From Litorivicinus lipolyticus (GTDB lineage: Bacteria; Pseudomonadota; Gammaproteobacteria; Pseudomonadales; Litorivicinaceae): a stretch of DNA of 64,000 bases. The number at the start of each line of letters is the position of its first letter. Within the stretch, counting starts at the first letter, position 1. Below, in pieces: positions 26,598-35,903 of this stretch. The notes below the pieces were generated by a model that saw only the letters and a program-made list of their open reading frames with translations, ran no database searches and had not been told where the DNA came from. A program made the translations under genes and the position numbers. The stretch spans positions 682,001 through 746,000 of the forward strand of contig NZ_CP045871.1 in the NCBI RefSeq assembly GCF_009650135.1, read 5' to 3'.

Positions 26598-26624
26598 TCA
26601 GTTATGGGCGGCCGAACCGCCACA
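26598..26624 (-). repeat. Inverted, decayed copy of the tRNA-Leu 3' end
   Basis: Read leftward, this segment contains GTGGCGGTTCG and CCGCCCA and then runs into ACCAACAAAAAAGG, the same order as the T-arm, acceptor 3' strand and terminator of the tRNA-Leu on the plus strand, with small indels between the blocks. With the terminator it forms an imperfect inverted repeat over about 26513-26624. No complete second tRNA can be folded. From here to 26820 I see no supportable gene. Confidence 0.6.
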
Positions 26625-26768
26625 GTGGCGGTCGAGTGCGTGACCAAAGTCCGCGCCGTGCGCGGGCTGCGGAAATGCCGAAGCGGCCGGTAGGCCGTGC
26701 ACGGCACCACTGGTACTGGTAGCCGCTTGGCGTTGCCAAGCGTTCTGGGCATTTGTGTTTAGTTTTTT

Positions 26769-26804
26769 GTCTTTGTCTCTGTCTCTGTCTCTGTCTCTGT
26801 CTCT
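26769..26804. repeat. Hexanucleotide microsatellite (GTCTCT)
   Basis: One GTCTTT unit followed by five perfect GTCTCT units, 36 bp in all, lying 17 bp past the stop codon of the diguanylate cyclase gene. Read leftward the unit is AGAGAC. It is outside any gene I can support, so length change would affect only the 3' region of that transcript. Confidence 0.9.
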
Positions 26805-26820
26805 GGACGGTGCCCGCCAC

Positions 26821-28107
26821 CTACGCCGATAGCGGCCGATCGCTTGGATTACGATCGTCGCGGCGATCAATGGCAGCACCCGATACCCAGGTGATGTCGC
26901 CGTGTTTTAGTTGCGCATCCAATAATTCGCCATTCGAATCGCGGTCGCTCCACAGTACACAAGCGCGGTCGCGGCCATTGCCCTTGGCCAAATACAGTGC
27001 CCGGTCCGCCCACTCAACGGCGGTCTTCAAGTCCCGTTCGGGCGACAAGCAACAGGGCACAAACCCCAATGATGCCGTGATCGACAGCCCCTCGCCGCCG
27101 GCCAACGCAATAGGGTTTTGGCGAATTGAATTGAGTAGCCGTGACGCCAGCATGGGCCCGATTTCGGGATTGACGTTGGGGAACGCAATTAAAAATTCCT
27201 CACCGCCCCAGCGAATTACCACGGCGTCGTCACGCACACAGGCGTTAAGGCGGTTGGCCACGGCTTTTAACACCGTGTCACCCGCTTCGTGGCCGTGGGT
27301 GTCGTTGACGCGTTTGAAGTGATCGATGTCCAATAACGCAATAAACCCGGTGTCGGGCGGCGTCGGGTTTGGCAATGGATCCAAGTTGCGCTGGGCGAAT
27401 AATCGGTTGTAAAGGCCGGTCAGCGGGTCACGTTGGCTGCTCTCGTTGAGCTGCAAGTTGGTCCGGCGTAGCTTTTCTTCCAATTCGTTTTCGGCGCGGA
27501 TCAACTGGTTGTAGGTGGCTACGATGCGCCCGATTTCGTCGCCGGAATCGTCGGCCAGCGATTGGCGCTTGCGGGTTTCAGTCGAGACCGTCATAGCCTG
27601 GTTTAAGCGTTCCAAGCGGCGCCCGACGATCAGCCGAAAACCGATGGATGCACTGATCACGGCCAGTAGTAATGTGCCTAAAAATGTCAGCGTGCTTTGT
27701 TGCAATTGGCGCCCGACCGCGCCTTTGATCAGGCTTTCGGTCATGGCAATGCGCAGCGATACCCCTTCGCCCAACTCGACATCGGTGACCTGGTCAAATT
27801 GGGCGTTGCGACAGCCCAGTCCGCGCGGGTAGCTGGCGATTAAGCGCAGCGCCGAGGTGTATTCGGCGCACACCACGCTGGGTTCATGGCCCAGCGGGGC
27901 CAGTAAGTCGTTGGCCAGGCTCGGGTTGTCGGCCGCGTTGTGGCGCACCATGGCGGTGGCGACGCGGCCGGTCAGGGCGCCGATACGTTGGGTCAAGTCA
28001 TCCGTGTTGACCGACGTGGCGGTGCGGTGTTCGTACCACAGCCCGATCCCGGCCAGGCACAAAAAGCAGGGAATCAGAATCGCCAGGAATTTTGCGTAAA
28101 GCCGCAT
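26821..28107 (-). CDS. Diguanylate cyclase with periplasmic sensor and HAMP
   Basis: 428 residues: membrane helix at about 5-25, periplasmic domain to about 138, second helix 139-161, HAMP-like linker (LERLNQAMTVS, DEIGRIVATYNQ), then a GGDEF domain starting RDPLTGLYNRLF with DIDHFKRVNDTHGH (metal-binding Asp) and an intact GGEEF signature at 301-305. It should make c-di-GMP at the inner membrane. The autoinhibitory I-site RxxD is not conserved: the tetrad at that position is RDDA (292-295). The C-terminal 70 residues after the domain are variable. Two other GGDEF-like proteins in the window lack the signature, so this is the only clear cyclase here. Confidence 0.93.
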   Translation of the reverse strand: MRLYAKFLAILIPCFLCLAGIGLWYEHRTATSVNTDDLTQRIGALTGRVATAMVRHNAADNPSLANDLLAPLGHEPSVVCAEYTSALRLIASYPRGLGCRNAQFDQVTDVELGEGVSLRIAMTESLIKGAVGRQLQQSTLTFLGTLLLAVISASIGFRLIVGRRLERLNQAMTVSTETRKRQSLADDSGDEIGRIVATYNQLIRAENELEEKLRRTNLQLNESSQRDPLTGLYNRLFAQRNLDPLPNPTPPDTGFIALLDIDHFKRVNDTHGHEAGDTVLKAVANRLNACVRDDAVVIRWGGEEFLIAFPNVNPEIGPMLASRLLNSIRQNPIALAGGEGLSITASLGFVPCCLSPERDLKTAVEWADRALYLAKGNGRDRACVLWSDRDSNGELLDAQLKHGDITWVSGAAIDRRDDRNPSDRPLSA

Positions 28108-28115
28108 TTATCCGA

Positions 28116-28502
28116 TCAAAGCTTGGACACCAAGCCCTTGCCCATCAATGCCTTAAGCGGATCGCGGTTGGCGATTTCGGTGCGAATGACCTGGTAGCCG
28201 CTGGCGGTTTTAGCCATGTAGTAGTCCGCATTGAGGGCGTTACCATTGGCGTCGCGCATTTCCGAGCACAGCACGAACATGTCGTTTTGGCTCATTTTTA
28301 ATATCATGGGGTGGCCGGCGGCCGGGTACAGTTCCATCACCGCGCCGGTGGCGATATCGATGTGGCGGTAGGTGCCACCGACGGACACGCTGTCGATGTG
28401 GCGCTGCATGTCCGATTGCAGTTGGATTTTGTCACCCATGGACAGGTCGGCCAAGGCGGGCAAGGCGACGGCAAAGCTGAGTGCAATTAATAGTTTTTTC
28501 AT
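28116..28502 (-). CDS. Small periplasmic protein of unknown function
   Basis: 128 residues with a clean Sec signal peptide (MKKLLIALSFAVALPALA, cleavage after residue 18) and a mature domain of about 110 residues (LSMGDKIQLQSDMQRHI, YRHIDIATGAVMELYPAAGHPMILKMSQNDMFVLCSEMRD). No family recognised. It lies 8 bp upstream of the diguanylate cyclase in the same direction, so the two are probably one transcript and it might feed the cyclase's periplasmic sensor; this link is inference. Confidence 0.75.
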   Translation of the reverse strand: MKKLLIALSFAVALPALADLSMGDKIQLQSDMQRHIDSVSVGGTYRHIDIATGAVMELYPAAGHPMILKMSQNDMFVLCSEMRDANGNALNADYYMAKTASGYQVIRTEIANRDPLKALMGKGLVSKL

Positions 28503-28619
28503 AAATCTCTCGATTGGTTCTCAAAATAACGGTTCGCAGGGCAATAATAGTTGCCGATTCGCCAGACCGCGTCGGCGCAATCGGGACAACAGTGCTAGGA
28601 CCTAGGGTAAAATTCACGT

Positions 28620-29645
28620 ATGCAAAAATCTGATTTCCATTTTGAACTGCCCGAGGCGCAAATCGCCGCGGAGCCCTTGGCCGATCGCAGTGCCAGTCGT
28701 TTGCTGCACTTAAACGACGCGGGCATCGCGCACCGCCAGTTCACCGATTTGGTGTCGCAGCTAGAGCCGAATGATCTGTTGGTGCTGAACAACACTCGGG
28801 TGTTGCCGGCGCGGCTGTTTGCGACTAAATCTACCGGCGGCAAGGCCGAAGTCATGCTGGAGCGCCGCCTGGCCAACGGCGATTGGCGCGCGTTTGTTAA
28901 AAGTTCAAAAACGCCCAAGCCCGGGGCGACCTTGACGGTCGCGGACGGATTTACGATTGATTTGTTGGCCCGCGATGGCGATTTGTTCGTGATTCGTTTG
29001 TGCGGCGACGATCCCATGGGACAGCTTCAAACTCATGGGCACATGCCGCTGCCGCCGTACATTAAGCGCGCCGACACCGAGGCCGATCGGGCGCGCTATC
29101 AAACCGTGTTCGCGAAAAACGAAGGCGCGGTGGCGGCGCCCACCGCGGGGCTGCATTTCACACCAGAACTGTTGGATGCGATCCGCGCGCGCGGCGTTGA
29201 TACCGCCGAGGTGACCTTGCACGTCGGGGCCGGGACCTTTTTGCCGATGCGCGAAGACGACGTGAAAAAGCACGTCATGCATTCAGAGTGGTTCGAGTGC
29301 CCGGCCGTCACCGCCGATAAAATCAACGCGACCCGTGCCCGCGGCGGCCGAGTCATTGCGGTCGGCACCACGGTCGTGCGCACGCTGGAATCGGTCGCCG
29401 CCCAAACTGGATCGATCCAAGCCCATGCCGGCGACACCAGCATCTTTATTTACCCGGGGTTCGAGTGGCAGGTGATCGACGCCATGGTCACCAACTTTCA
29501 CTTGCCCGAAAGCACGCTGCTGATGCTGGTGTCGGCCTTTGCCGGCACCGACGCGGTGTTGGCGGCCTATAACGAGGCGGTCGCCGAGGGCTATCGGTTC
29601 TTTAGCTACGGCGACGCCATGCTGCTGGAACGGGCCGGCGGATAA
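28620..29645 (+). CDS. queA: S-adenosylmethionine:tRNA ribosyltransferase-isomerase
   Basis: 341 residues with QueA hallmarks: N-terminal FHFELPEAQIAAEPL, NNTRVLPARL, FAKNEGAVAAPTAGLHFTPELL, HVGAGTFLPMRED, and C-terminal TNFHLPESTLLMLVSAF. It transfers and rearranges the ribosyl part of AdoMet onto preQ1 in tRNA, making epoxyqueuosine. It is first in the conserved queA-tgt-yajC-secD-secF series. Divergent from the periplasmic-protein gene with a 117-bp gap that probably holds the promoter. Confidence 0.98.
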   Translation: MQKSDFHFELPEAQIAAEPLADRSASRLLHLNDAGIAHRQFTDLVSQLEPNDLLVLNNTRVLPARLFATKSTGGKAEVMLERRLANGDWRAFVKSSKTPKPGATLTVADGFTIDLLARDGDLFVIRLCGDDPMGQLQTHGHMPLPPYIKRADTEADRARYQTVFAKNEGAVAAPTAGLHFTPELLDAIRARGVDTAEVTLHVGAGTFLPMREDDVKKHVMHSEWFECPAVTADKINATRARGGRVIAVGTTVVRTLESVAAQTGSIQAHAGDTSIFIYPGFEWQVIDAMVTNFHLPESTLLMLVSAFAGTDAVLAAYNEAVAEGYRFFSYGDAMLLERAGG

Positions 29646-29672
29646 AAGTCGGCGCCATGGGGCGTGCTTTGG

Positions 29673-29685
29673 TAAACTGCGCGCC
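29673..29685 (+). promoter_or_regulatory. TAAACTGCGCGCC element before tgt
   Basis: A -10-like TAAACT, preceded by TGG (extended -10 form TGn), is followed directly by GC-rich GCGCGCC, 31 bp before the tgt ATG. The same 12-13 bases recur before trmJ, cysE and aroC. No good -35 hexamer is visible. Confidence 0.45.
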
Positions 29686-29710
29686 ACTGATTTTGATTGA
29701 TGATTTTTAG

Positions 29711-30850
<1,140 letters not shown>

Positions 30851-30867
30851 CCCTTTGGAGCCCTAAA

Positions 30868-31200
30868 ATGGACTTTTTGATTCCCATGGCGCACGCCGCC
30901 GACGCACCCGCAGCCGCACCGGCATGGATTAACTTCGGCATGTTGGCGATCTTTATCGCGATCTTTTACTTCCTGCTGTGGCGTCCGCAGCAAAAACGCG
31001 CCAAAGAGCACCGCGAATTGGTCGGTACATTGGCCAAGGGTGACGAAGTCGTGACCGGCGGCGGCGTTGCCGGCACCGTGGTCAAGGTCAATGATGACTA
31101 CGCGATTGTTGAATTGTCCGAGGGCAACGAAGTCGTCGTGCAAAAGCAAGCGATCGCCACCACGCTGCCCAAGGGCACGTTGAAAGACATTCGCAAGTAA
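30868..31200 (+). CDS. yajC: Preprotein translocase subunit YajC
   Basis: 110 residues: an N-terminal stretch, one membrane helix (WINFGMLAIFIAIFYFLLWRP) and the signature RPQQKRAKEHRELVGTLAKGDEVVTGGGVAGTVVKVNDDYAIVE. YajC associates with SecD and SecF in the inner membrane. It lies 17 bp after tgt and 45 bp before secD. A small G/C hairpin (GGGGC...GGCCCC) in the gap to secD could pause or attenuate the transcript. Confidence 0.97.
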   Translation: MDFLIPMAHAADAPAAAPAWINFGMLAIFIAIFYFLLWRPQQKRAKEHRELVGTLAKGDEVVTGGGVAGTVVKVNDDYAIVELSEGNEVVVQKQAIATTLPKGTLKDIRK

Positions 31201-31245
31201 CTTCGTCCCACCTTTAGAAAGGGGCTTTCGGGCCCCCGGATCCCC

Positions 31246-33102
31246 ATGAATCGATTCCCGCTTTGGAAAAACACCCTGATCGCCGCGCTGTTGGCGATTG
31301 GTTTCTTGTACGCCGCACCTAATCTGTTTCCCGACGATGCGGCGATCCAGTTGGCGGGGTCACGCGGCAGCGTGGTCGTCGATCAGGTGATCTTGGATCG
31401 TGCCGACCGGGCACTGGCCGACGCCGGCATCACGCCCAAGTCGTCCGCGTTCGAAGGCAGCTTACCGATCATTCGCCTGAATGACGCCGAGGCCCAATTG
31501 CAGGCCAAGGCGGTGGTCCAGCAAGCGCTGGGCGACGACTATTTGGTCGCGTTGAACCTGGCCGAAACTACCCCGGACTGGCTGGCGGGGTTGGGTGCGG
31601 GCCCGATGAAGCTCGGTTTGGATTTGCGCGGTGGTGTGCACTTTTTGATGGAAGTGGACTTGGAAACCGCGATTGCTCAGCGCTTGGATGTGTATTCCGG
31701 TGAGATCAAACGCATTTTGCGCGAAGACCGCATCCGCTACCGCGCGATTGACGTTGATAAGGACGGCACCTTGTCGGTGCGGTTTCGTGACGCCGACGTG
31801 CGTGACGCCGGTGAAACGCGCCTGCGCACCCAGTACGCGGGCGAATTCACCTACCGTTCGGACGACGACGGGGATGATTTCTTTGTTCGGTTGAACCTGG
31901 CCGAGGCCCGGGTGTCGGAATTGGAAGCCAACGCGGTGGAGCAAAACCTGACCACGCTGCGTAACCGGGTCAACGAATTAGGCGTGTCCGAGCCGCTGGT
32001 CCAGCGCCAGGGCAAGGGTCGTATCTTGATCCAATTACCCGGAGTCCAGGACACCGCCGCGGCCAAGCGCATTTTGGGCGCGACCGCGAACTTGGATTTC
32101 CGCCTGGAAGCCCAAGCGGACGCTCGCTCCAGTGAAACCGAAACCTTTAAATTTCGTAGCGAACCGCGCAGCGCCATTATTGAGCGCGACGTGATCGTCA
32201 CCGGCTCGCAAGTGGCCGGTGCCAGTGCCAGCTTTGACGAGAACGGTCGTCCCCAGGTCAATATTGATCTTGACGGCCCGGGCGGCCGTGCCATGAATCG
32301 GGTGACCCGTGATTCGGTGGGACGGCGCATGGCGGTGCTGTTTATTGAATACCGCGTGGCCAATCGCTATGTCGACAAACCCGACGGCACGGTCGAGACC
32401 ATCCGCGAACGCAAAGTTGAAAAATCAATTATCAGCCTGGCAACCATTCAATCCGCACTGGGCAACAGTTTCCGGATTACCGGATTGGACAGTCCCCAAG
32501 AAGCCAGCGAGCTGGCGCTATTGCTGCGTGCCGGTGCCTTGGCGGCGCCGATCTATTTCGTTGAAGAGCGTACCGTGGGGCCTTCTTTGGGGGCCGCGAA
32601 CATCGCCGCCGGTACGCTGTCGGTGATGGCCGGGTTGGCGCTGGTGGTGCTGTTTATGCTGGTGTACTACAAAATGTTTGGCCTAATTGCCAACGTGGCG
32701 CTGGGTTTGAACCTGGTGATGCTGGTGTCGATTATGTCGATGTTGTCGGCCACGCTGACATTGCCGGGTATTGCCGGGATCGTACTGACTGTGGGCATGG
32801 CGGTGGACGCGAACGTGCTGATATTCAGCCGCATTAAGGAAGAGCGCGCGCGCGGCATGAACCCGCAGCAAGCGATCAAGGGTGGGTTTGATCGCGCCTT
32901 TGTGACCATTTTGGACGCCAACCTGACGACCTTGATCGTCGCGGTGATTTTGTTCGCGGTCGGCACCGGCCCGGTCCAGGGCTTCGCGGTAACGCTGAGT
33001 GTCGGCATCATCACGTCAATGTTTACCGCTATTTGGGTGACCCGCGCCCTCGTTAACTTGGTTTACGGCAACCGCGCTGGCTTACAGCGCTTGTCGATTT
33101 AA
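31246..33102 (+). CDS. secD: Protein translocase subunit SecD
   Basis: 618 residues: an N-terminal membrane helix, a large periplasmic P1 region with the conserved GLDLRGGVHFLMEV, and the C-terminal six-helix block containing AGTLSVMAGLALVVLFM, GMAVDANVLIFSRIKEERARG and ALGNSFRITG. SecDF uses the proton gradient to complete protein export through SecYEG. Start at ATG 31246. Length agrees with E. coli SecD (615). Forms an operon with yajC and secF; only 9 bp to secF. Confidence 0.98.
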   Translation: MNRFPLWKNTLIAALLAIGFLYAAPNLFPDDAAIQLAGSRGSVVVDQVILDRADRALADAGITPKSSAFEGSLPIIRLNDAEAQLQAKAVVQQALGDDYLVALNLAETTPDWLAGLGAGPMKLGLDLRGGVHFLMEVDLETAIAQRLDVYSGEIKRILREDRIRYRAIDVDKDGTLSVRFRDADVRDAGETRLRTQYAGEFTYRSDDDGDDFFVRLNLAEARVSELEANAVEQNLTTLRNRVNELGVSEPLVQRQGKGRILIQLPGVQDTAAAKRILGATANLDFRLEAQADARSSETETFKFRSEPRSAIIERDVIVTGSQVAGASASFDENGRPQVNIDLDGPGGRAMNRVTRDSVGRRMAVLFIEYRVANRYVDKPDGTVETIRERKVEKSIISLATIQSALGNSFRITGLDSPQEASELALLLRAGALAAPIYFVEERTVGPSLGAANIAAGTLSVMAGLALVVLFMLVYYKMFGLIANVALGLNLVMLVSIMSMLSATLTLPGIAGIVLTVGMAVDANVLIFSRIKEERARGMNPQQAIKGGFDRAFVTILDANLTTLIVAVILFAVGTGPVQGFAVTLSVGIITSMFTAIWVTRALVNLVYGNRAGLQRLSI

Positions 33103-33111
33103 GGATCCACG

Positions 33112-34020
33112 ATGAAAACGCTCTCGATTGATTTCATGGGCCAGCGCAAAGTCGCCGGCATCCTTAGCATCGTGGTGTTGCTGGTGTCGCTGGGCAGCAT
33201 CGCTACCAAAGGGCTGAGCTTTGGCCTGGACTTCACCGGCGGGGCGCTGGTGGAAGTTGAATACGAACGCCCGGCGGATTTGGAGGCGACCCGAACGTTA
33301 TTGGTCGGTGCCGGCTTCCCGGATCCGGTGGTGCAAAACTTCGGCACCGACACGGATGTCTTGATTCGCTTGCAGCAAGACAACAGCGCGACCTTGGGCG
33401 ATGAAATCGTCCGGACTCTGAATGATGCGGGCTTGAACGTGACGTTGTTGCGCTCTGAGTTTGTCGGCGCCCAGGTCGGCGACGAGTTACGTGACCAGGG
33501 CGGCTTGGGCTTGCTGTTGGCCTTGCTGGTGGTGATGGCGTACGTGGCACTGCGATTCCAAATCAAATTCAGTGTCGGCGCGGTCAGCGCGTTGGCTCAC
33601 GACGTGATTATCGTGATTGGGGTGTTCAGTCTGCTGGGTTGGGACTTCGATTTGACCGTTTTAGCAGCTGTTTTGGCGGTGATTGGTTACTCGCTGAACG
33701 ATACGATTGTGGTCAGTGACCGCATTCGGGAAAATTTTCGCACCGTTCGAAACGGGGACTCGCTTTCGATCATTAACCTGAGTATCAACCAGACCCTGGG
33801 ACGCACCTTGGTGACCTCGTTAACCACCGCACTGGTTCTCATCTGTTTACTGGTACTAGGCGGCGAATTGATCCGCGGGTTTAGTGCGGCGCTGTTGATC
33901 GGTGTTGCGGTGGGCACCTACTCGTCGATTTACGTGGCCGCTAATGCGTTGATATTGATGAATATTTCCCGTGATGACCTGATTCCGAAGGCGGTCGACG
34001 ACGGCGACGAGATGCCCTAG
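33112..34020 (+). CDS. secF: Protein translocase subunit SecF
   Basis: 302 residues with the SecF N-terminus (IDFMGQRKVAGILSIVVLLVSLGSIATKGLSFGLDFTGGALVEVEY), periplasmic P4 region, and the five-helix block with AVLAVIGYSLNDTIVVSDRIRENFR and NQTLGRTLVTSLTTALVL. It acts with SecD as a proton-driven exporter of preproteins. ATG at 33112 directly after the secD stop. It is the last gene of the queA-to-secF series; no obvious terminator follows in the next 100 bp. Confidence 0.98.
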   Translation: MKTLSIDFMGQRKVAGILSIVVLLVSLGSIATKGLSFGLDFTGGALVEVEYERPADLEATRTLLVGAGFPDPVVQNFGTDTDVLIRLQQDNSATLGDEIVRTLNDAGLNVTLLRSEFVGAQVGDELRDQGGLGLLLALLVVMAYVALRFQIKFSVGAVSALAHDVIIVIGVFSLLGWDFDLTVLAAVLAVIGYSLNDTIVVSDRIRENFRTVRNGDSLSIINLSINQTLGRTLVTSLTTALVLICLLVLGGELIRGFSAALLIGVAVGTYSSIYVAANALILMNISRDDLIPKAVDDGDEMP

Positions 34021-34405
34021 GGCGATCAATTCGGGGCTGGGATAGGGCGTGCTGCGACAAATTCGTTGCAGTGCGTCACAGCTGTGTTACCTAAACTCGT
34101 GATTGCCCACTTGAAGCGGCGGCTGTAAGTCGTTGATTTTGTGAAATTGTGCGACGCGCCATCCAAAAACTTAAAAAAAGTTACCCCAAAAGGTTGCAAG
34201 GTAGTCGAACTTTCCCTAACTTCCGTTGTCGTGAGAGGTCATTGACCTTTCCAAGGCCTTGGTAAGGATACTTACCGCCGGCGCTCCAGAGCGTCATCTG
34301 GCCATGTTGAGCGAGAGCTTCGGTTTTGGTTCATCGTAACTAGAAGGCGCTATATAGCGTCGATTTAAATTTCTGGGGTTAACTTTCCTAAGAGGGAAAC
34401 TAAAA
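34021..34405 (+). other. Non-coding 385-bp gap: porin promoter and structured leader
   Basis: No supportable coding frame. It contains three perfect short palindromes: AGGTCATTGACCT at 34236-34248, CCAAGGCCTTGG at 34251-34262 (extendable with one mismatch to 34246-34267), and CGCTATATAGCG at 34348-34359. All lie downstream of a candidate promoter, so they would be in the porin mRNA leader. AGAGGGAAA provides the ribosome site before the ATG at 34406. Confidence 0.6.
34194..34222 (+). promoter_or_regulatory. Candidate promoter of the porin gene
   Basis: TTGCAA at 34194-34199 and TAACTT at 34217-34222 are spaced by 17 bp (four of six matches each to the -35 and -10 consensus). It would give a leader of about 175 nt. 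Other AT-rich positions are possible, so this is tentative. Confidence 0.35.
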
Positions 34406-35269
34406 ATGAAAAAAATTATCGCTTTGGCAGTAGCTGCAGCAGCTATGCCCGCAATGGCAGCAGTAACCGTTTCTGGTGATCTGGAAATGCGTTTGACTAG
34501 TGCTGACAACAAATCAATGTCTGCAAGCTACGACGACTCAGACTTCGCAATCACTGCGACCAGCGAATTGAACAACGGCATGGTTGTCACTGGTAAAGTT
34601 GCAATCGATGACGTTGCTGGTGCGGCTGGCACAAACGCTGATGTGGCTGGTGACGTTGAGTTTCACATCGCTGGTGCTTTCGGCAAGCTGAGCTTGGGTG
34701 AAGTCGATTCAGCCTCACAGATGTTTGACGAAAAGGCAGAAGTTAACCCGATCGGTGTTGGCGATGCTGGTTCGAACAGCAGCTCAACAATGCAGGTTAC
34801 TTACACTCTGCCTACTTTAGCTGAAGGCTTGAGCGTTGCAGTATCTGCGAGCGTAAGCAATGCAAGCACAGACACACTGGACGACGTTGCTTCTAGCGCT
34901 GTCGGCATTCAGTACTCTGTAGCTGGTTTCACTATCGGTGCAGGCATGGACAGCATGGGTGACAACAACAAAGACAAGAGCTCATTCGGCGCGTCATACG
35001 CAGTGAACGGGTTTTACGTTGGTGTCCAGTCTGGCAAAAACAATACAGCTGGCGAAGACGACTTCCGAGCAATGGGCGCAAGCTACACCATGGGTAACCT
35101 GACTTTGGGTGCTGAGTCTTACGACGATGGTTCAGTTGCGGATAGCGGCTCTACTTCATTCGCAGCCAAGTACAACTTGGGTGGCGGAGCAGCAGTTTAC
35201 GTTGACTTGGTCAACAAAGACGTTGCAAACAGCGACAGCACTGTTGTTGGTTTGACTTACGCATTCTAA
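34406..35269 (+). CDS. Outer-membrane porin
   Basis: 287 residues with a signal peptide (MKKIIALAVAAAAMPAMA, cleavage after residue 18) and a mature protein made of alternating short amphipathic strands typical of Gram-negative porins: VTVSGDLEMRLT, GMVVTGKVAI, FGKLSLGEVDS, YSVAGFTIGAGMDS, GGGAAVYVDLV. It ends in Tyr-Ala-Phe, the C-terminal aromatic that BamA recognises. At 287 residues it is smaller than OmpC/OmpF. Its codon use is AT-richer than the neighbours (GCA/GCT alanine codons rather than GCC/GCG), as expected for a very highly expressed gene or a later arrival. It has its own leader and two strong terminators after it. Confidence 0.88.
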   Translation: MKKIIALAVAAAAMPAMAAVTVSGDLEMRLTSADNKSMSASYDDSDFAITATSELNNGMVVTGKVAIDDVAGAAGTNADVAGDVEFHIAGAFGKLSLGEVDSASQMFDEKAEVNPIGVGDAGSNSSSTMQVTYTLPTLAEGLSVAVSASVSNASTDTLDDVASSAVGIQYSVAGFTIGAGMDSMGDNNKDKSSFGASYAVNGFYVGVQSGKNNTAGEDDFRAMGASYTMGNLTLGAESYDDGSVADSGSTSFAAKYNLGGGAAVYVDLVNKDVANSDSTVVGLTYAF

Positions 35270-35294
35270 TTTAACGATTAGTTAGCGTTACTTG

Positions 35295-35323
35295 GAAAAG
35301 CCGCCCTCGGGCGGCTTTTCTTT
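35295..35323 (+). terminator. Rho-independent terminator of the porin gene
   Basis: Perfect 12-bp arms GAAAAGCCGCCC/GGGCGGCTTTTC with a 2-base centre followed by TTT, 26 bp after the porin stop. Confidence 0.92.
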
Positions 35324-35352
35324 GCCCGGCATTTACGCAACTGCCAGGCACA

Positions 35353-35384
35353 AAAAAGGCGGTGCTGATCAGCACCGCCTTTTT
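35353..35384. terminator. Bidirectional terminator between porin and lipoprotein genes
   Basis: A perfect 32-bp palindrome centred on TGATCA with GGCGGTGC arms, five A on the left and five T on the right. It can stop the porin transcript (plus) and the lipoprotein/suhB transcript (minus), whose last stop codon is at 35403. Confidence 0.92.
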
Positions 35385-35402
35385 AATGCGTCACCGCTTA
35401 AC

Positions 35403-35903
35403 TCAACGAAGCGCTTGAAGCGATGCCCGAAACGCCGCGTCATCCAAACGATTTTCCGCATACAGCACATGCAGCTCGTCGCGCCGTAACTCAGCCAAGG
35501 TTGTGGCGTTCAAGCGATTGTCCTCACCACGCACGATTTGACCCACGCTGCGCGATTCAACAAATCCCAAATCCGACGGCTGATACGACTCATCCCCATT
35601 GCAGTTCATGCCAACTTGGATGTCGCTCTGGAACTTGGCCAAATCCACCGGCACGGTGCGCAATTGGCATCCCGGACTGATCAAACGCAGAATACCCACG
35701 TTACCGACACGGCCGCCGGCACGCTCCCAGGCGCTGTCGGGGATGTTAACGGGGGTGGTGCCAACGCGCACGCGGCCAACATAAACCACGGCACCTACGG
35801 GGTCACTGGCGACCGGCAAGCCGGCATAGGCGTCGCGGTCGTCGGTGCTGGAACAGCCCGCCAACAATACCGCGGCGGTTAGGGTAGAAATTAGCGCTTT
35901 CAT
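35403..35903 (-). CDS. PEGA-type lipoprotein of unknown function
   Basis: 166 residues with a lipoprotein signal (lipobox LAGC, Cys17). The mature protein begins with a segment like the PEGA domain (LPVASDPVGAVVYVGRVRVGTTPVNIP), common in bacterial surface lipoproteins, and ends in a short helical segment resembling SHOCT motifs (ELRRDELHVLYAENRLDDAAFRASLQAL). The residue after Cys is Ser, compatible with outer-membrane sorting. Its ATG overlaps the stop of the upstream SuhB-like gene by four bases, so the two are coupled. Function unknown. Confidence 0.75.
   Translation of the reverse strand: MKALISTLTAAVLLAGCSSTDDRDAYAGLPVASDPVGAVVYVGRVRVGTTPVNIPDSAWERAGGRVGNVGILRLISPGCQLRTVPVDLAKFQSDIQVGMNCNGDESYQPSDLGFVESRSVGQIVRGEDNRLNATTLAELRRDELHVLYAENRLDDAAFRASLQALR

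Noticed and set aside
26411..26752. Leftward frame with VPVGGLEPPRPQR across tRNA-Leu
   Set aside because: Antisense reading of tRNA-Leu and its palindromic terminator; no ribosome site or family.
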